Assembly: GCA_900545315.1 (NCBI GenBank)
Contig: UQYM01000017.1
Coordinates: 1-53,048 of the forward strand
Reading direction: 5' to 3'
DNA from: an uncultured Alistipes sp.
GTDB taxonomy: Bacteria; Bacteroidota; Bacteroidia; Bacteroidales; Rikenellaceae
DNA: 53,048 nt
Shown: in pieces, positions 43,636 to 51,792 of the stretch
Position numbering within the stretch: the first letter of the stretch is position 1
Layout of the letters: each line of letters begins with the position of its first letter
The notes under the pieces: generated by a model
Told to the model about the DNA's origin: nothing
Database searches by the model: none
The model's input: the letters and a program-made list of their open reading frames with translations, nothing else
Translations under genes and position numbers: made by a program

Positions 43636-44961
43636 TTAACCCATACGTCCTTTAATACGGCCCGTCTTCATCAGCCCGTCGTAGTGACGCAGCAGCAGAT
43701 AACTCTCAATCTGCTGGAGTGTGTCGAGGACTACACCTACCAAGATCAACAACGAGGTACCGCCGTAGAACAGCGCAAACTGATTGTTGATGCCCAACTT
43801 CATCGCAAACGTCGGCAAAATCGCTACGATTGCCAAGAAAATGGAGCCCGGAAGGGTGATCCGCGTCATAATGGTATCGAGGTACTCAACGGTCTTCTTA
43901 CCCGGTTTAATACCCGGAATGAAACCTCCGTTGCGTTTCATGTCCTCTGCCATCATGTTGGGGTTCACGGTGATCGCCGTGTAGAAATAGGTGAAGGCGA
44001 TAACCAACAGCGCAAATACCAGATTATACCAGAAACCCGTGTAATCCGCAAAAGCCGCAGCAAATCCCTGCGTAGCCTCGAAGCGGGTGAAGAACATCGG
44101 AATAAACATCAACGCCTGAGCGAAGATGATCGGCATAACTCCGGCCGCATTGATCTTCAACGGAATGTACTGACGTACACCGCCGTACTGCTTGTTCCCA
44201 ACGATCCGTTTCGCATACTGAACCGGAATCTTGCGAACTGCCTGTACCAGTGCAATCGTCGCCGCAAAGACCAAAAACAGAAGCACCAACTCAACTACCA
44301 ACATCACCAAACCACCGGTAGCCTCCGTGAAACGTGTGTTCAACTCAGCCATCAATGCGTGAGGCAAACGTGCTATAATACCCACCATGATGATGAGCGA
44401 TACACCGTTGCCAATTCCTTTGTCGGTGATCTTTTCGCCGAGCCACATTACAAACATCGTACCCGCAATCAGCACAATCGTTGCACTAATCGTGAACAGT
44501 ACGCTGCCTCGACCCAGCACAAAGGCCGCATCCGGCAGCTGTGCATGGAGGTTGGCCAAATAGGCCGGGCCCTGCAACAGCAGCACGATGATGGTCAAAT
44601 AGCGGGTCCACTGGTTGATTTTGCGACGTCCACTCTCGCCCTCTTTCTGCAGCTTCTGGAAATAGGGAACCACAATTCCCATCAGCTGAATAACGATCGA
44701 AGCCGAGATGTAGGGCATGATTCCCAACGCAAAAATCGACGCGTTGCTGAACGCTCCTCCGGAGAAGATGTTCAACAACCCCATCAATCCATTGCCTTCT
44801 ACCTGGCTCTGCAATGCCTGCAAAGCCTCGGGATTGATGCCCGGGATCACCACAAAACTACCGAAACGATATACCAAGATCAAAGCCAACGTAAACAAAA
44901 TACGTTTACGCAACTCCTCGATCTTGAATATATTCTTAATGGTTTCGATTAACTTTCTCAT
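43636..44961 (-). CDS. secY: preprotein translocase subunit SecY
   Basis: Central pore of the Sec translocon in the inner membrane. 441 residues with ten hydrophobic helices; the plug region follows TM1 (GINPEALQALQSQVEGNGLMGLLNIFSGGAFSNASIFALGIMPYI). The cytosolic loop RKIPVQYAKRIVGNKQYGG before TM7 is the ribosome and SecA docking site. Complete. Position after rplO is canonical. Confidence 0.98.
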   Translation of the reverse strand: MRKLIETIKNIFKIEELRKRILFTLALILVYRFGSFVVIPGINPEALQALQSQVEGNGLMGLLNIFSGGAFSNASIFALGIMPYISASIVIQLMGIVVPYFQKLQKEGESGRRKINQWTRYLTIIVLLLQGPAYLANLHAQLPDAAFVLGRGSVLFTISATIVLIAGTMFVMWLGEKITDKGIGNGVSLIIMVGIIARLPHALMAELNTRFTEATGGLVMLVVELVLLFLVFAATIALVQAVRKIPVQYAKRIVGNKQYGGVRQYIPLKINAAGVMPIIFAQALMFIPMFFTRFEATQGFAAAFADYTGFWYNLVFALLVIAFTYFYTAITVNPNMMAEDMKRNGGFIPGIKPGKKTVEYLDTIMTRITLPGSIFLAIVAILPTFAMKLGINNQFALFYGGTSLLILVGVVLDTLQQIESYLLLRHYDGLMKTGRIKGRMG

Positions 44962-44983
44962 CGCTGATATTTAAAGGCTGTAA

Positions 44984-45430
44984 TTAAAGTTTAGTCACCT
45001 TGCCGCCCTGCGCTTCGATTGCCGCAGCTGCACTCTTCGAGAAGGCGTGTGCCGTTACATCCAACGCCGTACTCAAGGTACCACTGCCGAGAATCTTCAC
45101 ACGGTCGTTCTTGTTGACAAAACCAGCCTCAATCAACGTCTCTACATTGATGCTCTTCAATGAAGAACTCTTCGCTAATTCGTCAAGTACTCCAATATTG
45201 ATGCCTTTGTACTCAACACGTTTCAAATTGGTGAAGCCATACTTCGGCAAACGTCTCTGAAGCGGCATCTGACCACCCTCGAAACCAATTTTTGAAGAGT
45301 AACCTGAACGCGATTTCGCTCCTTTGTGACCACGTGTTGACGTACCCCCACGGCCAGATCCCTGACCACGACCGATACGTTTCTCGTTTTTGGTCGACCC
45401 TTCTGCAGGTTTTAAATTACTGAGATTCAT
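44984..45430 (-). CDS. rplO: 50S ribosomal protein L15
   Basis: Large-subunit assembly protein. With ATG 45430 (MNLSNLKPAEGSTKNEKRIG) it has 148 residues; an upstream extension of nine codons lacks similarity. The Gly-rich basic N-terminus (GRGQGSGRGGTSTRGHKGAKSRSG) and the C-terminal globular domain are typical. Follows rpmD after 65 bases. Confidence 0.97.
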   Translation of the reverse strand: MNLSNLKPAEGSTKNEKRIGRGQGSGRGGTSTRGHKGAKSRSGYSSKIGFEGGQMPLQRRLPKYGFTNLKRVEYKGINIGVLDELAKSSSLKSINVETLIEAGFVNKNDRVKILGSGTLSTALDVTAHAFSKSAAAAIEAQGGKVTKL

Positions 45431-45495
45431 TATGCTTTCTTTTTTATTGTTTCTCAATAGCGCCCCTCGCGGGACAAAATAGCTCCTTCAGGATA

Positions 45496-45678
45496 CTATT
45501 TTACCTCCTCCACCTTTACCAGGTGTTTAACCTTCTCTACCATACCGAGAATGATCGCCGAAGCTTCATGCTCTACGGTAGCGTTCATCTTGCGAAGTCC
45601 CAGTGCATCCAAATTCTTCTTCTGCTGGGCACTCGCTCCGATGCGGCTCTTGATCTGGGTAATTTTCAATTTAGCCAT
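45496..45678 (-). CDS. rpmD: 50S ribosomal protein L30
   Basis: Small 60-residue large-subunit protein: KLKITQIKSRIGASAQQKKNLDALGLRKMNATVEHEASA, typical of bacterial L30, with an acidic C-terminus. Complete. Between rpsE (12 bases) and rplO. Confidence 0.97.
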   Translation of the reverse strand: MAKLKITQIKSRIGASAQQKKNLDALGLRKMNATVEHEASAIILGMVEKVKHLVKVEEVK

Positions 45679-45690
45679 TTCTCGTCGCTA

Positions 45691-46209
45691 TTATCCGTTA
45701 AAAACTGTATCCAAAGAGACTCCACGTACCTGTGCTACACTGTGCGCATCACGCAACTCCAACAATGCTGCAATAGTAGCTTTTACCAGGTTGTGAGGGT
45801 TCGATGATCCCTTGCTCTTGGCCAACACGTTGCGGATGCCAACGCTCTCCAATACAGCACGCATGGCACCTCCGGCAATTACTCCAGTACCAGGAGCTGC
45901 TGGACGAATCATGACCAACGAACCACTGTAACGTGCCTCCTGTTTGTGAGGAATAGTCCCGTGAAGAACCGGTACCTTGACCAAATTCTTCTTGGCGTCC
46001 TCTACACCCTTGGCGATCGCTGCCGTTACCTCGCTAGCCTTGCCAAGTCCGTAACCTACTACTCCGTTCTCGTTACCTACAACTACAATCGCCGAAAACG
46101 AAAAAGTACGTCCTCCCTTGGTAACCTTCGTTACGCGCTGGATGCTTACCAAACGATCCTTGAGCTCCAGATCGCTTGTCCTTACTTTCTTTATGTTCGT
46201 ATTTGACAT
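45691..46209 (-). CDS. rpsE: 30S ribosomal protein S5
   Basis: Small-subunit protein involved in decoding fidelity and mRNA unwinding. 172 residues: N-terminal dsRNA-binding fold (DRLVSIQRVTKVTKGGRTFSFSAIVVVGN, with the KGGR loop where fidelity mutations occur) and C-terminal domain (PGTGVIAGGAMRAVLESVGIRNVLAKSKGSSNPHN). Complete; five bases after rplR. Confidence 0.98.
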   Translation of the reverse strand: MSNTNIKKVRTSDLELKDRLVSIQRVTKVTKGGRTFSFSAIVVVGNENGVVGYGLGKASEVTAAIAKGVEDAKKNLVKVPVLHGTIPHKQEARYSGSLVMIRPAAPGTGVIAGGAMRAVLESVGIRNVLAKSKGSSNPHNLVKATIAALLELRDAHSVAQVRGVSLDTVFNG

Positions 46210-46214
46210 ATCTC

Positions 46215-46577
46215 TTAGAATTTAAGTCCGCCTTCGCGGGCTGCGTCCGCCAACATTTTCACTCTTCCGTGGTACAGGTAACCGTTACGGTCAAACGATA
46301 CCGCATTGATCCCCTTGGCCAAACCACGCTCGGCTGCCAATTTGCCTACCAATGCCGCTACCTGTGATTTGTTCAGGCCTGCTGCCTGCTCTACAACCTC
46401 TTTATCCAAAGATGAGGCCGATGCCAGCGTCACACCCTTCTGATCGTCGATCAACTGAACATAAATCTGCTTGTTACTTCTGAACACAGACATGCGAGGA
46501 CGCTCTGCTGTTCCGCTGACGATCTTGCGGATACGCATCTTGATCCTCTCTCTTCTCTCTATCTTGGTCAATGACAT
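46215..46577 (-). CDS. rplR: 50S ribosomal protein L18
   Basis: 5S rRNA-binding protein. 120 residues with basic N-terminus (MSLTKIERRERIKMRIRKIVSG) and the conserved RPRMSVFRSNKQIYVQLIDD and FDRNGYLYHGRVKMLADAAREGGLKF blocks. Complete. Between rplF and rpsE. Confidence 0.98.
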   Translation of the reverse strand: MSLTKIERRERIKMRIRKIVSGTAERPRMSVFRSNKQIYVQLIDDQKGVTLASASSLDKEVVEQAAGLNKSQVAALVGKLAAERGLAKGINAVSFDRNGYLYHGRVKMLADAAREGGLKF

Positions 46578-46592
46578 AACTCTACAATTTTA

Positions 46593-47150
46593 CTATTTTG
46601 CATTAGCAGATTTACCAGCTTTACGACGAAGCTGCTCTCCAACAAACTTAATACCTTTACCCTTGTAAGGCTCCGGCTTACGAAGCGAACGCAACTTAGC
46701 AGCTACCTGACCAATCAACTGTTTGTCGATACTCTTCAAGGTAACAATAGGATTACCCTTCTTCTCGGTAACTGCCGTAGCGGTAATCTCCTTTGGCATC
46801 TCAAAATAGATGTCATGAGAATATCCCAGACTCATCTGAAGTACATTCCCCTGCATCTCAGCTTTGTATCCTACACCTACCAACTCCTGCTGGATCTGGT
46901 AGCCCTCAGATACACCTACAACCATGTTGTGAATCAACGCACGATACAAACCGTGCATCGAACGGTGACGAGGCTGGTCGGTCGGGCGGGTTACATGAAC
47001 CGCATTCCCCTCTACGGTAACCGTAATGTCTGAATCAACCTTCTGACTCAGCGTTCCAAGAGGGCCTTTCACACATACCACGTTGTCAGGTCCAACCGTT
47101 ACGGTTACGCCTGCGGGCAGGTTTACAGGTAATTTTCCAATTCTTGACAT
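46593..47150 (-). CDS. rplF: 50S ribosomal protein L6
   Basis: Large-subunit protein at the factor-binding site. 185 residues, two repeated folds; signature LIHNMVVGVSEGYQIQQELVGVGYKA and C-terminal PEPYKGKGIKFVGEQLRRKAGKSA. Complete. Follows rpsH after 21 bases. Confidence 0.98.
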   Translation of the reverse strand: MSRIGKLPVNLPAGVTVTVGPDNVVCVKGPLGTLSQKVDSDITVTVEGNAVHVTRPTDQPRHRSMHGLYRALIHNMVVGVSEGYQIQQELVGVGYKAEMQGNVLQMSLGYSHDIYFEMPKEITATAVTEKKGNPIVTLKSIDKQLIGQVAAKLRSLRKPEPYKGKGIKFVGEQLRRKAGKSANAK

Positions 47151-47171
47151 GATATTCTTGTCTTAACTAAA

Positions 47172-47570
47172 TTAATAAACATAGCACAGTACCTCGCCGC
47201 CTACATTCTCCTGACGGGCTTTCTTGTCGGTCATGATGCCTTTAGAGGTAGATACCACTGCAATCCCCAAACCGTTCAATACACGCGGCATATCCGCTGC
47301 ACTGCTGTAACGACGCAAACCCGGACGGCTTACTCGTTTCAGACCCTTGATGGCATTGGTCTTGGTCTCTGCATGGTACTTCAACGCGATCTTGATGATC
47401 GGCTTGCCCTTCTCATCCTTGTCCTCCTTGTAGGCCAAAATGTAGCCCTGCTCGTAGAGTACTCGGGTGATCTCGAGCTTCATTTTCGATGCGGGAGCTT
47501 CAACCACCTTGTGGTTGGCTTTCACCGCGTTCCTAACTCGCGTCAGGAAATCCGCAATTGGATCAGTCAT
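47172..47570 (-). CDS. rpsH: 30S ribosomal protein S8
   Basis: 16S rRNA-binding protein; represses the spc operon in E. coli. 132 residues: MTDPIADFLTRVRNAVKANHKVVEAPASKMK at the N-terminus and LNGLGIAVVSTSKGIMTDKKARQENVGGEVLCYVY at the end. Complete. Unlike its neighbours it is preceded by a 568-base spacer with a consensus promoter at 47735-47765, so from rpsH onwards the cluster can probably be transcribed independently. Confidence 0.98.
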   Translation of the reverse strand: MTDPIADFLTRVRNAVKANHKVVEAPASKMKLEITRVLYEQGYILAYKEDKDEKGKPIIKIALKYHAETKTNAIKGLKRVSRPGLRRYSSAADMPRVLNGLGIAVVSTSKGIMTDKKARQENVGGEVLCYVY

Positions 47571-47734
47571 TGTAATAAAATAATATTAGTTAATACTGGC
47601 CTTCAGTCCGTTATGCACAAACTGCCCGGCCTTCGGGTTATCGCTCTGCTGCCTCGACTCAAAACCAAAGCACTTTTCACGGAACAACGCGGCAGGGGTC
47701 ACCCCCTCCGCGGCTGTCCATAAAAATCAGGCGG

Positions 47735-47765
47735 TAAAGTTACGAAAATTTTTCTTTCCGTCAAA
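47735..47765 (-). promoter_or_regulatory. internal promoter upstream of rpsH
   Basis: On the minus strand TTTG (47762-47765), 19-base spacer and TAACTTTA (47735-47742) match the Bacteroidetes consensus at all but the last position. The leader to the rpsH ATG is about 155 nt. Confidence 0.75.
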
Positions 47766-47868
47766 TCGCTTTCGGAGAAAGAGTTGCAACGCTCTCTATC
47801 GGCCTCCTGGAAACAGCTCCCGACATCCCGTCAAAAGCCCCCTCCAAAATCAGCTCCAATAAAAATTT

Positions 47869-47913
47869 CTGCTCCTCCAGCCTGCTCAACCCTCCTGCTC
47901 TGCCCACCTGCTC
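47869..47913 (-). repeat. 13-base tandem repeat, 3.5 copies
   Basis: CTGCTC recurs at 47869, 47882, 47895 and 47908, exactly 13 bases apart; on the transcript the unit is GAGCAGG followed by a G-rich six-mer. Copies differ only in the spacer. Confidence 0.75.
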
Positions 47914-48017
47914 TACCCAATCGTCCAAAGCAGGTCGGATGACTCGTCAGCCATCCGCCGCTTCAGCTCGATTTTTTATTGATTTGGTTCGGAACATCCG
48001 CCCCAGCAAATCCGTAG

Positions 48018-48118
48018 ATCAGGTCTCGGCTATCGACTCTCAGCTCAGATCTCAGCTCAGCTCAGCTCTTGCTCTCGGCTCAGCTCCCAGCTATCAGGTC
48101 TCAGGTCTCGCTCTTGGC
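48018..48118 (-). repeat. degenerate GAGCTGAG / GAGACCTGA repeat tract
   Basis: On the plus strand CAGCTCAG words recur with a 5-base period (CAGCT x3 around 48052-48066), and ATCAGGTCTC occurs at both ends (about 48018 and 48093). Purine-rich in the transcript sense. Confidence 0.6.
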
Positions 48119-48138
48119 TCTCCGAAACCGGCGTCCGC

Positions 48139-48408
48139 CTACCAGCTTGCCTTCTTAACACCAGGGATCAGCCCCTTTGATGCCATCTCACGGAACTGAA
48201 TACGGCTGATGCCGAACTGGCGCATATAGCCCTTAGGACGGCCCGTCAGTTTGCAACGGTTGTGCAGACGGATCGGATTCGAGTTGCGTGGCAATTTTGC
48301 CAATCCCTCGTAATCTCCGGCCTCTTTCAGAGCAGCTCGTTTGGCAGCGTAACGCTCAACCAATTTGAGGCGTTTAACCTCACGAGCCTTCATTGATTCT
48401 TTTGCCAT
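48139..48408 (-). CDS. rpsN: 30S ribosomal protein S14
   Basis: Small-subunit head protein. 89 residues of the C-minus (zinc-less) long type: MAKESMKAREVKRLKLVERYAAKRAALKEAG, then RNSNPIRLHNRCKLTGRPKGYMRQFGISRIQFREMA. Only one Cys is present. Stop TAG at 48139-48141. It ends the first half of the ribosomal cluster before the long spacer. Confidence 0.98.
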   Translation of the reverse strand: MAKESMKAREVKRLKLVERYAAKRAALKEAGDYEGLAKLPRNSNPIRLHNRCKLTGRPKGYMRQFGISRIQFREMASKGLIPGVKKASW

Positions 48409-48411
48409 ATC

Positions 48412-48975
48412 TTATGCGTTCTTTTTTGCGTTTTTAAACGGTAATCCGAACTGCTTCAGAAGTGCGTATGCCTCCTCATCAGTGTTCGCGGTCGTTACAA
48501 AGGTGATCTCCATACCCAAAATCTTCGTGATCTTGTCAATGTCGATCTCCGGGAAGATAATCTGCTCTGCAACTCCCAACGTATAGTTGCCGCGACCATC
48601 AAACTTGTCGTTGATTCCCTTGAAGTCACGGATACGTGGCAACGCTACCGCTACCAACCTCTCCAAGAACTCATACATCTTGTTGTGACGCAACGTCACA
48701 CGGGCACCGATAGGCATCCCCTTACGGAGTTTGAAGTTCGAAATATCCTTCTTCGAACGGGTCGCTACTGCACGCTGACCAGTGATCTTCGTCAATTCGT
48801 CAATCGCTGTCTCCAGAATCTTCTTGTCGCCAATGGCCTGACCCAAACCCTGGTTGATCACAATCTTCTCGAGGACGGGAACCTGCATCACGCTGGTGTA
48901 GTTGAACTCCTTGACAAGGGCAGGTACAATCTGCTCCTTGTACATCTTCTTTAACGTAGGAACGTATGCTACCAT
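48412..48975 (-). CDS. rplE: 50S ribosomal protein L5
   Basis: 5S rRNA-binding protein at the central protuberance. 187 residues, with conserved VLEKIVINQGLGQA, RSKKDISNFKLRKGMPIGARVTLR and GRGNYTLGVAEQIIFPEID. Complete. Its ATG overlaps the rplX stop codon by one base (TAATG), pointing to translational coupling. Confidence 0.98.
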   Translation of the reverse strand: MVAYVPTLKKMYKEQIVPALVKEFNYTSVMQVPVLEKIVINQGLGQAIGDKKILETAIDELTKITGQRAVATRSKKDISNFKLRKGMPIGARVTLRHNKMYEFLERLVAVALPRIRDFKGINDKFDGRGNYTLGVAEQIIFPEIDIDKITKILGMEITFVTTANTDEEAYALLKQFGLPFKNAKKNA

Positions 48976-49298
48976 TATTTAATCTCCTCCCCTGACTTTT
49001 TTGAGTAACGTACTAATTTGCCGTCTGAACCCACCTTGCGTCCAATGCGTGTCGCTTTGCCACTCTTGGCATCTACCGGCTGCAGGTTCGAGATGTGGAT
49101 CGAAGCCTCTTGCTTCACAATACCACCCTGGGGATGTTTGGCGTTCGGCTTCGTGTGCTTCGAAACCATGTTCACGCCCTCGACGATCGCCCGCTCCTTC
49201 TCAACCAATACACGAAGAACTTTCCCCGTCTGGCCCTTGTTGTCACCGGCGTTCACGATTACCGTGTCCCCCTTCTTGATATGCAATTTTACTGACAT
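48975..49298 (-). CDS. rplX: 50S ribosomal protein L24
   Basis: Assembly-initiating protein near the exit tunnel. 107 residues with the KOW motif (HIKKGDTVIVNAGDNKGQTGKVLRVL) and VNMVSKHTKPNAKHPQGGIVKQEASIHISN. Complete; coupled to rplE by a one-base stop/start overlap. Confidence 0.98.
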   Translation of the reverse strand: MSVKLHIKKGDTVIVNAGDNKGQTGKVLRVLVEKERAIVEGVNMVSKHTKPNAKHPQGGIVKQEASIHISNLQPVDAKSGKATRIGRKVGSDGKLVRYSKKSGEEIK

Positions 49299-49315
49299 CT
49301 TTTAACCTTTTAAAA

Positions 49316-49681
49316 TTACAATACTTCGGGCGCCAATGAAATGATCTTCATGTACGAATCACGCAACTCTCGGGCTACCGGCCCAAAGATACGCGTGCCC
49401 CGCATCTCACCCTGGTTGTTGAGCAGTACGACAGCATTGTCGTCAAATCGAATGTAGGAACCGTTTGCACGACGAATCTCTTTCGAGGTGCGCACTACAA
49501 CGGCCTTGGATACAGTACCCTTCTTGATATCTCCAGAAGGTGTGGCACTCTTGACAGTCACCACAATTTTGTCGCCGATGGTGGCATAACGTTTCCCTGT
49601 GCCACCCAGTACGCGGATACAGAGAACCTCTTTGGCTCCGCTGTTATCGGCTACTGACAGTCTGCTTTCTTGTTGTATCAT
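49316..49681 (-). CDS. rplN: 50S ribosomal protein L14
   Basis: Large-subunit interface protein. 121 residues: MIQQESRLSVADNSGAKEVLCIRVLGGTGKRYA and the signature SYIRFDDNAVVLLNNQGEMRGTRIFGPVARELRD. Complete; three bases after rpsQ. Confidence 0.98.
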   Translation of the reverse strand: MIQQESRLSVADNSGAKEVLCIRVLGGTGKRYATIGDKIVVTVKSATPSGDIKKGTVSKAVVVRTSKEIRRANGSYIRFDDNAVVLLNNQGEMRGTRIFGPVARELRDSYMKIISLAPEVL

Positions 49682-49684
49682 GGC

Positions 49685-49939
49685 TTACTTAGCTCTTTCA
49701 ATAATTTCTACTAATCTCCAACGTTTCGTCTTGCTCAAAGGACGGGTCTCGGCAATCCGTACCGTGTCCCCTGCATGGCAACTGTTGGTCTCGTCGTGTG
49801 CTACAAACTTCTTCGTCTTGTTCACGAACTTGCCGTAGATCGGATGTTTCTCCTTACGCTTGATGGCTACCGTGATCGATTTGTCCATCTTGTTGCTGAC
49901 AACCACCCCGATTCTCTCTTTTCTCAGATTTCTTTCCAT
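49685..49939 (-). CDS. rpsQ: 30S ribosomal protein S17
   Basis: Primary 16S-binding protein with an OB fold. 84 residues: ERNLRKERIGVVVSNKMDKSITVAIKRKEKHPIYGKFV and the C-terminal GDTVRIAETRPLSKTKRWRLVEI. Complete; six bases after rpmC. Confidence 0.98.
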   Translation of the reverse strand: MERNLRKERIGVVVSNKMDKSITVAIKRKEKHPIYGKFVNKTKKFVAHDETNSCHAGDTVRIAETRPLSKTKRWRLVEIIERAK

Positions 49940-49945
49940 GGGTAA

Positions 49946-50143
49946 TTACGCTTTTACGGTTTCTTTCTGGCCCAAAATCGTCAGCATGCGAGCGATATCC
50001 CTGCGGGCCTTCTTCATCAGGGTGGGATTCTCTACCGGTGAAACGGCATGATTCATCTTCATGCGAAGAAGGTTCGCCTTCTCTGCCTCAATCCGCTCTG
50101 CCAATTCCGCTGCGGAAAGCTCTTTAATCTCTGATGTCTTCAT
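49946..50143 (-). CDS. rpmC: 50S ribosomal protein L29
   Basis: Two-helix protein at the exit tunnel that contacts signal recognition particle and trigger factor. 65 residues: MKTSEIKELSAAELAERIEAEKANLLRMKMNHAVSPVENP, then RRDIARMLTILGQKE. Complete; eight bases after rplP. Confidence 0.98.
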   Translation of the reverse strand: MKTSEIKELSAAELAERIEAEKANLLRMKMNHAVSPVENPTLMKKARRDIARMLTILGQKETVKA

Positions 50144-50151
50144 GTCTTTTC

Positions 50152-50580
50152 CTAAATTGATGTTTCGGTATAGTCTCGTCTCACAATAAACTTAGTCGTA
50201 ATCGGAAGCTTCTGGGCACCCAAACGCAATGCCTCCTGAGCTACTGCCAAGGGCACTCCCTCTGCTTCGAACAGAATACGGCCCGGAGTTACGGGGGCTA
50301 CAAACCCTTCGGGTGATCCTTTACCTTTACCCATACGTACCTCCGCAGGCTTCTTCGTGATCGGCTTGTCCGGGAAGATCCGGATCCAAAGCTGTCCTTC
50401 ACGTTTCATGTAACGCACGATCGCCTGACGTGCGGCCTCTATCTGACGGCCGGTGATCCAAGTGGACTCCATAGCCTTGATGCCGAAGGATCCGAACGCA
50501 AGCTGCGCTCCGCGCTGGGCATTGCCCTTCATGCGCCCCTTCTGCATTCTTCTGAATTTCGTTCTTTTTGGCTGTAACAT
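50152..50580 (-). CDS. rplP: 50S ribosomal protein L16
   Basis: Large-subunit protein near the A-site tRNA. 142 residues: MLQPKRTKFRRMQKGRMKGNAQRG, the hydroxylated-Arg region MGKGKGSPEGFVAPVTPGRILFEA and the C-terminal ALRLGAQKLPITTKFI. Complete. Confidence 0.98.
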   Translation of the reverse strand: MLQPKRTKFRRMQKGRMKGNAQRGAQLAFGSFGIKAMESTWITGRQIEAARQAIVRYMKREGQLWIRIFPDKPITKKPAEVRMGKGKGSPEGFVAPVTPGRILFEAEGVPLAVAQEALRLGAQKLPITTKFIVRRDYTETSI

Positions 50581-50603
50581 TGTTCTATCGCTTTAAGAAG
50601 TCC

Positions 50604-51362
50604 TTACTTATTCGATTTTCTTTCCCGGCCACGACGGTCACCACGTCCACGACGCTCACCGCGCTCTCCACGTTCGCCGCGGAAACCACGCTCGCTCTGT
50701 GATGGCGCTGCTCCGGCAATCTCGAACAGATCACGTTTGGCATAAACCTCACCATTGCAGATCCATACCTTGATTCCCAGAATACCGACCTTGGTCAGGG
50801 CTTCGCACAGTGCATAATCTACATCCGCACGGAAGGTGTGCAACGGAATACGTCCCTCTTTGAAGGTCTCGCTACGTGCCATCTCGGCGCCGCCCAAACG
50901 ACCTGAAATCTGGATCTTGATTCCCTCTGCACCCATACGCATCGTCGATGCGATGGCTGTCTTCACTGCACGACGGTACGAAATACGGCCTTCGAGCTGA
51001 CGTGCAATGTTATTGGCTACGATCACTGCATCCAACTCCGGGCGTTTTACCTCGAAGATGTTGATCTGTACCTCCTTGCCGGTCAGCTTGCGCAACTCCT
51101 CTTTCAGCTTGTCAACCTCCTGGCCGCCTTTACCAATAATGATACCCGGACGTGCCGTCGAGATGGTGACAGTCACCAGCTTCAGTGTACGCTCGATGAT
51201 AACCTTCGAGATGCTGGCCTTTGCAAGACGGGCACCCAGGTACTTACGAATCTTGGAATCCTCGACCAACTTGCTCGAAAAATCCTTTCCGCCATACCAG
51301 TTGGAATCCCAACCGCGTATGATACCGAGTCTGTTTGCTATCGGATTAACTTTCTGTCCCAT
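50604..51362 (-). CDS. rpsC: 30S ribosomal protein S3 with RG-rich tail
   Basis: mRNA-entry protein with helicase activity. 252 residues: KH domain (ISTARPGIIIGKGGQEVDKLKEELRKLTGKEVQINIFEVKRPELDA, GKGG loop visible) and C-terminal S3 domain (GRLGGAEMARSETFKEGRIPLHTFRADVDYALCEA). The last 35 residues are a repeated Arg-Gly-Glu extension (GERGERGERRGRGDRRGRERKSNK) common in Bacteroidetes. Its start overlaps the end of rplV by 17 bases. Confidence 0.98.
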   Translation of the reverse strand: MGQKVNPIANRLGIIRGWDSNWYGGKDFSSKLVEDSKIRKYLGARLAKASISKVIIERTLKLVTVTISTARPGIIIGKGGQEVDKLKEELRKLTGKEVQINIFEVKRPELDAVIVANNIARQLEGRISYRRAVKTAIASTMRMGAEGIKIQISGRLGGAEMARSETFKEGRIPLHTFRADVDYALCEALTKVGILGIKVWICNGEVYAKRDLFEIAGAAPSQSERGFRGERGERGERRGRGDRRGRERKSNK

Positions 51363-51783
51363 CTGCTTTGCTATTTTTTTCTTCTTTAACTTCCATTTTG
51401 TCCACCACGATCGTTACGCTGTTCGAACGTTTGCGAATCCGGTGTGCGCGACCCCGAGGCGCTGCCTGGATACGCTTGAGCATCGTACCGCTGTTGACAT
51501 AAATCTCGCTTACGCAAAGTTTATTGTCCTCAAGACGCTGCCCCTCGTTCTTCTGTTCCCAGTTCGCAATCGCGGAACGAAGCAACTTCTCCAATTTGAT
51601 CGAGGCTGCCTTCTTGCTGAAACGAAGCATGCCCAAAGCGCGATTGATCTCCACGCCGCGAATCGTGTCGGCCACAATACGCATCTTCAGCGGTGAGGTC
51701 GGACAATCGTTCAGTACGGCGATGGCCTTCTGTTTCTTCTCGGCTTTAAGCCTTTCGGCCATTATGTGTTTTCTTGAACCCAT
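51346..51783 (-). CDS. rplV: 50S ribosomal protein L22
   Basis: Lines the nascent-chain tunnel, where macrolide-resistance changes occur in its loop. 145 residues: SPLKMRIVADTIRGVEINRALGMLRFSKKAASIKLEKLLRSAIANWEQKNE, and tunnel loop GTMLKRIQAAPRGRAHRIRKRSNSVTIVV. An acidic/Lys tail follows. A second possible start is the ATG at 51762 (MAERLKAEKKQ). Overlaps rpsC by 17 bases. Confidence 0.97.
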   Translation of the reverse strand: MGSRKHIMAERLKAEKKQKAIAVLNDCPTSPLKMRIVADTIRGVEINRALGMLRFSKKAASIKLEKLLRSAIANWEQKNEGQRLEDNKLCVSEIYVNSGTMLKRIQAAPRGRAHRIRKRSNSVTIVVDKMEVKEEKNSKADGTES

Positions 51784-51792
51784 CTTTACCTA

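Larger units (their letters stand above)
47571..48138 (-). other. non-coding spacer inside the ribosomal operon (rpsN-rpsH)
   Basis: 568 bases without a gene where the surrounding spacers are 0-65 bases. From the rpsN side it contains a GAGCTGAG-rich degenerate tract (about 48020-48120), a hairpin GGATG / CATCC (47937-47956), a 13-base tandem repeat (47869-47913), a promoter (47735-47765) and a leader with GGGG-TGA-CCCC (47695-47705) and CCCG/CGGG hairpins. On the plus strand CGATTTTTTATTGAT (about 47969-47983) is identical to the tail of the terminator at 7500-7517 but has no stem next to it. Confidence 0.75.

Noticed and set aside
43684..44952. 422-residue frame opposite secY
   Set aside because: Highly polar His/Arg/Gln-rich antisense shadow of SecY.
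47937..47965. CTGACGAG near a hairpin in the rpsN-rpsH spacer as a hammerhead ribozyme core
   Set aside because: The required GAAA after stem II and the cleavage triplet in a third helix are not present.
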